This document shows positions 57,740 to 64,000 of a stretch of DNA of 64,000 nt, piece by piece. Numbering within the stretch: the stretch's first letter is position 1; every line of letters begins with the position of its first letter. The position numbers and the translations under genes were made by a program. The notes under the pieces were generated by a model that saw nothing but the letters and a program-made list of their open reading frames with translations, did not search any database and had not been told where the DNA came from. This DNA is from CAYVTV01 sp964454295 (GTDB taxonomy: Bacteria; Bacteroidota; Bacteroidia; Bacteroidales; GCA-2748055): assembly GCA_964454295.1 (NCBI GenBank), contig CAYVTV010000001.1:3660-67659 (forward strand), given 5' to 3'.

Positions 57740-58416
57740 TCAACATTCCACTCAACCGGATCCAATCCGTTTTCTTCCAGGTATTTATTTGCAAGAGAGA
57801 AGTGTTTACACCCGAAAAATCCGTTAAAGGCGGAAAGTGGTGAAGGGTGGGCGGCCTGAAGAATGAGATGTTTAGATTGATCTATCAGATTTTTTTTAGC
57901 CCTGGCGAAATTTCCCCAGAGGAGGAAGACCACGTTTTTTTTCTGTTCTGAGATTTTTCTTATCACTGCATCGGTGAACTGTTCCCATCCCTTACCCTGG
58001 TGTGAGCCGGCCTGGTTTGCCCTTACAGTCAGGGTGGCATTAAGGAGGAACACTCCCTGTTCCGTCCATTTTTCGAGGTTCCCGTGATTTGGTATGGCGA
58101 TACTCAGGTCGTTATTCAGTTCCTTAAAAATATTTACAAGCGAAGGTGGGGGGGTAATGCCTGCTGGAACAGAAAAACATAAGCCATGGGCTTGTCCGGG
58201 ACCGTGATAAGGATCCTGGCCGAGGATTACTACTTTAACATTATCAAAAGGTGTTTTGTCGAATGCATTAAATATAAGGTTTCCCGGAGGATATATGATA
58301 TGTTGTTTTTTTTCCTTTACAAGGAATTCTTTAAGTGATGTAAAGTAGGGAGCATCAAATTCTTCAATAAGAATTTCTTTCCACGAAGGGTGGATTTTAG
58401 GATCAACTTTCTGCAT
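57736..58416 (-). CDS. ung: Uracil-DNA glycosylase, family 1
   Basis: 226 aa, family length. VVILGQDPYHGPGQAHGLCF has the catalytic water-activating Asp (about 68), NPSL-type loop GITPPPSLVNIFKEL, VFLLNATLTV, and the DNA-intercalating HPSPLSAFNGFFGC near the end. It removes uracil from DNA. It overlaps the downstream ferredoxin-like fragment by 4 bp. Confidence 0.97.
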   Translation of the reverse strand: MQKVDPKIHPSWKEILIEEFDAPYFTSLKEFLVKEKKQHIIYPPGNLIFNAFDKTPFDNVKVVILGQDPYHGPGQAHGLCFSVPAGITPPPSLVNIFKELNNDLSIAIPNHGNLEKWTEQGVFLLNATLTVRANQAGSHQGKGWEQFTDAVIRKISEQKKNVVFLLWGNFARAKKNLIDQSKHLILQAAHPSPLSAFNGFFGCKHFSLANKYLEENGLDPVEWNVE

Positions 58417-58483
58417 CTGATTATATTCGGGGTTAAGTTTATAAAAATCAGTGAAATAAAATTTCCAGGTAGTACATGTAAAG

Positions 58484-60679
58484 TTACTCCTGGGTTAGTT
58501 TATCAGGTTCCTGTAAAATAATTCTTGCCACATTGGTTGCGTGGGAGTAAATAGTAGCCAGTAATGTCATCAATTCAAGGTGTGTTTTGCTCGTTTTTAC
58601 GGAACTTTCTATCAATCCGGCCAGCCGTTTATAGTGGCTGCGCTGGAATTCCAGTGCCACCTGTTTATATTTCTGATGTTTCTTTTCCATGAGGAGTGCC
58701 TTTTCCAGGTTATATTCCCTGAAAACAGCTATAGCTCTGGAGATTTGTTTTTCAACCTGGAGATGGAATTCAGATAGTTCTTTTTTCCCTTCCTCGCTGA
58801 ATTCGAGGTCGGAATTAACCCATCTTCCCGCTTTTTCGAGATATAAAGCACTTACAATATCGGCGATCTGTTCAAATTCTTTAACAGTATAGAGCATTTC
58901 GAAAGCTTCATTTATCCGTTCTTTTTTTGTATGGCTTGAAGCCGTTTTCAGTACGAAGTTATTAATACTGTCGGTAAGGAAATCCACCTCCTCTTCTTTT
59001 TGCATCATCCAGGCGACATCGGGGTGTTCTTTTACCACAAAAGGGCTAAGGAAGTTATTCACCATATCCTGCACAATATGGGCAAGGTGGACAATTTCTT
59101 CCTTAACGAGACTGAGTGCGAGGGATGGTGGCATATCCGGTTCATCCCTGAGGTATTTTGTTTTCAGCAGTGTTTTCTCTTCTGTTTTAACGGGGATGAT
59201 CCTCTCGATAAGTTTTGCGAAGGTATTCAGGAATGGCAGGAGGATCAGGGTTATGAGCACGTTGAAGAGAGTATGTGCATTGGCAATTTGTCTTGGCAGT
59301 TCCGCTGCAACCAGATTCATCTGGTCTGAGTGACCTGCTGCAGGGGATATGGCTTTGATCAGCCTGATAAAGTCGGGGATCCACCATACGATAATTAGAA
59401 CTCCCATAATTTTAAACAGGGTATGAGCGAGGGCAACTCTTTTGGCTTCTCTGGAGATATTGATTGAAGCGAGGATAGCTGTCACTGCAGTCCCTATGTT
59501 GGCACCGAGGAGGAGGGGCACACTTGCTTCGAGACTTAGGAGTCCCTGGGTTGCCAGCACTATCATTATTCCGATAAATGCTCCGCTGCTTTGAATAAGT
59601 GCAGTAAACAGTGCACCGGTGATAATTCCGGTAACCGGATTTTCAAGTTTTAAAATAAATTGAATAAAGGGTTCGTAGGTTCTCAGGGGATACATTGCTT
59701 CCGACATGATATGCATGCCGAAGAACAGGATCCCGAAGCCCAGAATAGCTTCACCGGTGTATTTTATTTTTTCTTTTTTAGGGAAAGTCTGCACCGCAAA
59801 TCCCAGGGCTATCATCAGCAGTGCATAGTCGGTAAGTTTAAAGGCAATTAGCTGGGCTGTGATGGTTGTACCTATGTCGGCTCCCAGGATTATTCCCAGC
59901 GACTGTGCAAATTTTATAAGCCCGGCATTAACAAAGCTGATAAGCATTACTGTTGTTGCGCTGCTGCTCTGGATAACCATTGTCACGAATGTGCCCAGTC
60001 CCAGTGCATAGATACGATTGCGTGTAAGGCTGCTGAGAATACTCCGCATCTTATCTCCGGCAGACTTTTGCATTCCGGTACTCATCATGTTCATTCCCAG
60101 GAGAAAAAGACCCAGTCCGCCCAGCAGTCCGAATATCAGCATTATCAACCAGTTGTTTGCCAGGGCGCTGAAACGGAATATAACGAAGCCGTTGTCGGCA
60201 GAACCTTTGATTCTGGCCAGCAGCGTATATTCCCCTTTTTTGGTTCCCAGGGTAACCTGTGTCACAGCTATTCCGGCGCTGTCGGTAGCAGATATCTTCG
60301 GGTCAATTATTAGTCCGGCAGAACCTTGTGGTCCGCTTAGTTCCTCAAATACTACAGGGATATTTGCGAGCGGATGGCCGTTCTCATCAGTAACTTTAAC
60401 CCGGAGGGGATTAGTGAGTATCCTGCCTGTCCTGGCCTGCTGGTTATCGCCTGTATAGCTGGTAATACCGGGGTTAACCTGTTTGTCGATATGAAGGGTG
60501 TCGGCGGCGTTCGCTTCCGGGGAGAGAGAAAGAAGGAGGAAAAGGAGTAAGAGAGTTTGTAATACTTTGTATGTATTTCTTCCTTTTAGTATTAAATAAT
60601 AGTTCGTTAAATTAAAATAAAACGCAAAGGCGCAAAGGCGCAATATGTTGATTATTAACAATATGAGTAATTTAAGCAT
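58484..60679 (-). CDS. Na/Pi cotransporter (NptA/PhoU type) with N-terminal Big_1-like domain; 5' end within a dispersed repeat
   Basis: 731 aa as called. Residues about 27-58 act as signal/anchor (LQTLLLLFLLLSLSPEANAA). Residues about 60-170 look like an Ig-like Big_1 domain (NPLRVKVTDENGHPLANIPV). Residues about 175-500 hold about nine helices with the two QSSSATT/QSSGAF motifs (VIQSSSATTVMLISFV; LIQSSGAFIGIMI) of Na/Pi transporters. The end (about 530-731) is PhoU-like. It should import or export phosphate with sodium. The first 26 codons (MLKLLILLIINILRLC...) are read from the repeat at 60601, and no ATG, GTG or TTG lies between that and the signal region, so the start is in doubt. Confidence 0.85.
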   Translation of the reverse strand: MLKLLILLIINILRLCAFAFYFNLTNYYLILKGRNTYKVLQTLLLLFLLLSLSPEANAADTLHIDKQVNPGITSYTGDNQQARTGRILTNPLRVKVTDENGHPLANIPVVFEELSGPQGSAGLIIDPKISATDSAGIAVTQVTLGTKKGEYTLLARIKGSADNGFVIFRFSALANNWLIMLIFGLLGGLGLFLLGMNMMSTGMQKSAGDKMRSILSSLTRNRIYALGLGTFVTMVIQSSSATTVMLISFVNAGLIKFAQSLGIILGADIGTTITAQLIAFKLTDYALLMIALGFAVQTFPKKEKIKYTGEAILGFGILFFGMHIMSEAMYPLRTYEPFIQFILKLENPVTGIITGALFTALIQSSGAFIGIMIVLATQGLLSLEASVPLLLGANIGTAVTAILASINISREAKRVALAHTLFKIMGVLIIVWWIPDFIRLIKAISPAAGHSDQMNLVAAELPRQIANAHTLFNVLITLILLPFLNTFAKLIERIIPVKTEEKTLLKTKYLRDEPDMPPSLALSLVKEEIVHLAHIVQDMVNNFLSPFVVKEHPDVAWMMQKEEEVDFLTDSINNFVLKTASSHTKKERINEAFEMLYTVKEFEQIADIVSALYLEKAGRWVNSDLEFSEEGKKELSEFHLQVEKQISRAIAVFREYNLEKALLMEKKHQKYKQVALEFQRSHYKRLAGLIESSVKTSKTHLELMTLLATIYSHATNVARIILQEPDKLTQE

Positions 60680-60728
60680 GAATTGTTAAAGTATTCATTA
60701 ACAGCGGGATATGAAAATATAACAAACT
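60601..60728. repeat. AGTTCGTTA-bounded dispersed repeat, copy 3, overlapping the Na/Pi transporter start
   Basis: Starts AGTTCGTTAAATTAAAATAA, then ACGCAAAGGCGCAAAGGCGCA; ends ATAACAAACTA. It occupies the 5' end and leader of the transporter gene on the - strand. Confidence 0.8.
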
Positions 60729-60771
60729 ATTGATTAAAGACATACGAAATTTAATATAAGCCTGAATCTCT

Positions 60772-62220
60772 TTAATAGATCAAAGGAATATCAAACTTCT
60801 GTTCTTTTTTTCCTGGTTTTTTGCATCCGAACATCAGGTTCAGTCCGAGGCGGAAATTTACAAAACGAGCTTCATAGGGCCAGAATGCTGCTGACGGGCC
60901 TGTATCAGTGATAAGGTAAAGGTTGAAAGGCCCGGGTTTAAATGAAAGACCTATTCCCAGGTTTTTATAATACCCGTCGATTATTGAATAGGAGAAAGCA
61001 GTGCTGAGCATCCGTATGGGGTAAAAGTTAGCTGAGAGGGTAAACTGCTGGCGGATATCTCCATCAAGAATTTCAGTACGTGACAGGGCGCCGAAACTGA
61101 TTCTTGGGTGAGGGTATAGTGCGACACCGGCATACACTTTTGCGGGAAGGGAGGTTGAATAGGGATTTTCAGCTGCAGAAAATTTGAATACCTGTTCAAG
61201 GGAATCAGCCAGATCCTGCATGAAGTCTTCTGAGTCCATATTGACTTCCACACCCATAAAATCATATTCAGCATTATTTTCGAGGTTATACACGTAATCA
61301 TTCCAGTTGATCCATCCGAAGTCAACCAGGCTGGCTGAAACCTGCAGCCATTGCAAAGGCCTGAAGTCGACACCTATATCCATGGCAAGTCCTGAGTTTT
61401 TTGGGTTAAGGATAACAGAGGGAAGGTCGCCGGGAATTTCCAGGTCCCGTGCATCGAGGTTGTCAAAGTCTATCATGCCCTCCTCATCGTATGATACATC
61501 CAGAAAAGGAGCACAGACGTCAAGTTTTATATCTGACCGTACCGGCCAGGAATTATCTCCTGTGCTGAGTGTGACATCAAACTTATGAGTATTGATATTT
61601 GCCTGGCCGAACAATAATTTTCCCCGGAGGCCGATACTCAGTTTGTCTCCAAAATTATATGAAATGCCCATAGCATATTCGCTCCATACGGAGGCATGTA
61701 TTCCCAGGTGATTAAAATCATAAGTCATGGCTGAATCCGGTCCATAAACGGGCAGCCTGAAGAGATCGTCGGGAATAACCGTCCGTACGGATGCCCGTTG
61801 AGAGATATCAAAACTCAGGTAAGCGTTTTTAGCCCTGAAACCAAGAGAGAAGAGGCTGGCTCCGATATCGGTATTAATACGGTTTTTATCTTTCAGGATG
61901 GAGAAAAATGCATCGGTATCAGCCAGTGGATGTAAGAAAGTGATGAGGGAGTCAATACTCTCTTCATAGATAAGCACATCGCTTATTGCAAAAGGGGAGT
62001 TTTCAAGCTTAGCATGTAAAGGGGACAGTCCCGGAAATCCGAGGAAAAATTTACATTCGGGCTGAAAAGCAGGATTTACCTGATAAACCTGCGGAACACC
62101 TCTCATAAAATACAAGGTATTTGCCTGTTGCGAGTATAAAAGACTGACCTGGAAAAACAGCAGTGCCAGGAAAGCCGGAAGGGTTAATTTCTTTAGTTGC
62201 ATGTTATATTTTGTTTCCAT
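60772..62220 (-). CDS. DUF5723 family outer-membrane protein
   Basis: 482 aa (start ATG 62220, or 62202 giving MQLKKLTLPAFLALLFFQVS). Signal peptide cut near LYSQ. The mature start QQANTLYFMRGVPQVYQVNP is the family opening. The remainder alternates polar and aromatic residues in barrel-like strands and ends with NFRLGLNLMFGCKK. DUF5723 members are PorV/FadL-like in shape and of unknown function. It follows the lipoprotein gene at 62260 with a 39-bp gap and is probably co-transcribed. Confidence 0.75.
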   Translation of the reverse strand: METKYNMQLKKLTLPAFLALLFFQVSLLYSQQANTLYFMRGVPQVYQVNPAFQPECKFFLGFPGLSPLHAKLENSPFAISDVLIYEESIDSLITFLHPLADTDAFFSILKDKNRINTDIGASLFSLGFRAKNAYLSFDISQRASVRTVIPDDLFRLPVYGPDSAMTYDFNHLGIHASVWSEYAMGISYNFGDKLSIGLRGKLLFGQANINTHKFDVTLSTGDNSWPVRSDIKLDVCAPFLDVSYDEEGMIDFDNLDARDLEIPGDLPSVILNPKNSGLAMDIGVDFRPLQWLQVSASLVDFGWINWNDYVYNLENNAEYDFMGVEVNMDSEDFMQDLADSLEQVFKFSAAENPYSTSLPAKVYAGVALYPHPRISFGALSRTEILDGDIRQQFTLSANFYPIRMLSTAFSYSIIDGYYKNLGIGLSFKPGPFNLYLITDTGPSAAFWPYEARFVNFRLGLNLMFGCKKPGKKEQKFDIPLIY

Positions 62221-62259
62221 GGTTTTCAGTTGTGGAGGGAGCTTTAATTGATACCCTGG

Positions 62260-63918
62260 TTAAAGATCCCTTGTGTTTATATCCAGACTTGCCTTTAGTT
62301 TCAGTTTAAAGTCAATGGAATAGTCTGACAATATTTTAACATATCTGTTTTCATCTGCTTTTGCAGAGTTTAACTTAGCAGATACTATTGCAAATTTCAC
62401 CGGTTTCATATTTTCCAGTTTCTCATCAGTGAATTCAATTTTTCGCACGAGGGAAGTTTTTCCGTCCACTATATCATCAGCCCCTATAATTGCGGGTTCC
62501 AGTAACACTTTATTTTCGGTAAACATGGAGTCCAGCACAAAATGGTTAATATCGGTAAAATAAACCTGTACATCAGCTTCCAGTGGCAAGCCGTTTTCCA
62601 GTTCCAGAGTAACCCTGAGATAGTTAATGAACTTCGCTATTTCACCCATCTCTTCATCAAAGTTGAAGTCAACGGTATCTTCCAGTGTAAATCCGTCGGC
62701 TTTTACCCAGAAAGGGAGAATGATATCGAGGTCAACATCAACACGGCTGGAGTCAGTGACGAAGTTAGAAATACCACCGGGTCCGGCAGGGTTTGTTATG
62801 GCTTTGGTTTTATAATAGAATTCATTGGGTTCCGTCTCCATTGCGTCTGCAATATTACAGTTTGTACGGTTAATAATTATCTCAGTCAGTGCAGATGTGC
62901 CGGTCACGTCAGGAGCACTGATATCAAAGGGATTAACACCTGAGAAAGTTACCGGGAAAGTAATATCATTAATACCGGAGTAGGTATAAACATCTGAAAG
63001 TTCAATGCTAACAGGGATACCGTATGAATTGGTTATCTTCAGGTTAAACTGCGGATCGTAAAATAATATCTTACCTCCTTCAAGTTCAGAATCAAATATT
63101 TCTATTCCTACACTTCCATTATCTTCCAGCACTTCGTAATTTCCAAGGTATCCGAAAATTGAGCTGAAGTCAACATCTCTGAATGACATGATAATATGGC
63201 ATTTCTCATCGGAGGAGATACCGGCACCTGAATTAATAAGTGTAAGATCAAACAGGAGGGGAAGAATGGTAGTATCAGGGTTAATGGTATTATCGAGGGT
63301 TATGCGTACATTATTAACAGGTATATCACCGGAATAGCTGAAATTCCCAGAAGCATCGCTGATGGGTATAGCAGTGCTGAACGGAACACCATCATTGGTA
63401 ATTGTCGGGGCAGTGATCACCAGCGATCCATGATGCCTGAATTCGGATACTACTTCAATGTGAAGGATGGCACTGTTAATAAAGAGGCTGTCCACTCTTT
63501 CGTTATTCTCAAAAACAAACTCTCCGTTTTCTTCTTTCTGAAAATTTACTGAATCACCCAGTGAGCTTGACAGCCAATCGGGAATATTGATATCCGTATC
63601 AATATAGATCGCCAGAAATTCCTGGTCGGGAATATTGATAACCTCAGAGGCAAGATAAGACAACATTCTCTCCGAATAACTTATATACAGGAGCTTATCA
63701 TCATCTTGCCGGATATATTCATCTTCGTCAACTTCATCCAATATATCTCTTATGGTTAGAGAGCCAAAAGCAACAGGAGCAGTAATTCCCGGGGTGATGC
63801 GTATTTCATCGGATATTTTGTTAAAGTCGTAACGATCATCAAGACAGGATAGGAGGAAAATAAAAACTGTCACTACCGGAAAAAGAAAACGAAATAAATG
63901 AAAGAAAGGTTTTTTCAT
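62260..63918 (-). CDS. Large Bacteroidota lipoprotein of unknown function
   Basis: 552 aa. Signal with lipobox FLLSC (Cys about 25), then LDDRYDFNKISDEIRITPGI, an opening I recall from a Bacteroidota envelope family that sits beside DUF5723. The body is rich in beta strands and acidic (pattern of repeated I-x-I and D-x-N), without recognisable enzymatic motifs. It is likely an outer-membrane lipoprotein acting with the downstream barrel-like protein. The 82 bp between it and the window end show no other gene. Confidence 0.7.
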   Translation of the reverse strand: MKKPFFHLFRFLFPVVTVFIFLLSCLDDRYDFNKISDEIRITPGITAPVAFGSLTIRDILDEVDEDEYIRQDDDKLLYISYSERMLSYLASEVINIPDQEFLAIYIDTDINIPDWLSSSLGDSVNFQKEENGEFVFENNERVDSLFINSAILHIEVVSEFRHHGSLVITAPTITNDGVPFSTAIPISDASGNFSYSGDIPVNNVRITLDNTINPDTTILPLLFDLTLINSGAGISSDEKCHIIMSFRDVDFSSIFGYLGNYEVLEDNGSVGIEIFDSELEGGKILFYDPQFNLKITNSYGIPVSIELSDVYTYSGINDITFPVTFSGVNPFDISAPDVTGTSALTEIIINRTNCNIADAMETEPNEFYYKTKAITNPAGPGGISNFVTDSSRVDVDLDIILPFWVKADGFTLEDTVDFNFDEEMGEIAKFINYLRVTLELENGLPLEADVQVYFTDINHFVLDSMFTENKVLLEPAIIGADDIVDGKTSLVRKIEFTDEKLENMKPVKFAIVSAKLNSAKADENRYVKILSDYSIDFKLKLKASLDINTRDL

Positions 63919-64000
63919 TTTACAATTGTTTTAATAACAAATATTATTGAGTCTGGTCTAAAAAGTCAGATATTCTTTCAGGAAAAACCTTATATTATTG

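Noticed and set aside
1..64000. tRNA, rRNA or riboswitch genes
   Set aside because: None was recognised in any intergenic stretch; a dedicated covariance-model scan would be needed to exclude small RNAs.

Overview
The window comes from the genome of a Bacteroidota bacterium, probably an uncultured member of the Bacteroidales/Marinilabiliales side of the phylum. Three things show this. There are type IX secretion (T9SS) signatures: a SprB-like repeat protein with a gliding-type C-terminal domain, a PorP/SprF protein and a type A sorting domain. Promoters carry the TAnnTTTG -7 element. There are also Bacteroidota-typical families such as DUF4296, DUF5723 and a eukaryote-like IleRS with KMSKR. 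No rRNA or tRNA gene was seen.

Region 1 (1-18.4 kb) is a surface-polysaccharide locus, all on the + strand and AT-rich up to about 14.5 kb. It holds a CitE-like lyase (5' truncated by the window), a NeuD-like acyltransferase, three GT2 and one GT4 glycosyltransferases, an O-antigen polymerase/ligase-like membrane protein, a GNAT protein, two FemAB-like aminoacyltransferases, a polysaccharide deacetylase, a CapA-like protein, an asparagine-synthase-like protein lacking the N-terminal Cys, an ATP-grasp ligase, a DUF354 protein, a T9SS cargo protein and WecB. The many amide-forming enzyme families suggest a glycan decorated with amino-acid or amide groups.

Region 2 (18.4-23.5 kb) is a graveyard. 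It has a fragment of an AAA ATPase, an apparently intact DarG antitoxin with no DarT, broken second copies of DUF354 and wecB, two AAA/DUF4143 ATPases that lost their middles, an IS-like palindromic element, and a MazEF-type toxin-antitoxin pair.

Region 3 (23.5-46.4 kb) carries more polysaccharide genes (deacetylase-like, a frameshifted sugar transferase, Wzi-like barrel, SDR, gmd, fcl). These are followed by housekeeping genes (Nudix, rnr, cysS, ribE, ileS, dksA-like, lspA) and regulators. Its most striking property is a family of about 100-bp palindromes built from GTCCTTCGTGGTTAA-type arms. One sits in almost every intergenic gap, on either side of genes of either orientation. Some copies have become coding sequence at gene ends, and one pair brackets a GxxExxY nuclease-like gene.

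Region 4 (46.4-64 kb) is mostly - strand. It has the PorP/SprF plus SprB-like T9SS pair (with a near-perfect 729-bp internal duplication), the FtsX-type permease/methyltransferase/rbfA run, trpS, an Fe-S type Rrf2 regulator beside a ferredoxin remnant and an 8-bp minisatellite, ung, a Na/Pi cotransporter whose 5' end overlaps another dispersed repeat, and two envelope proteins. The family of palindromes from region 3 is absent here; two other palindrome families occur.

All calls are from reading the sequence; no database search was run.
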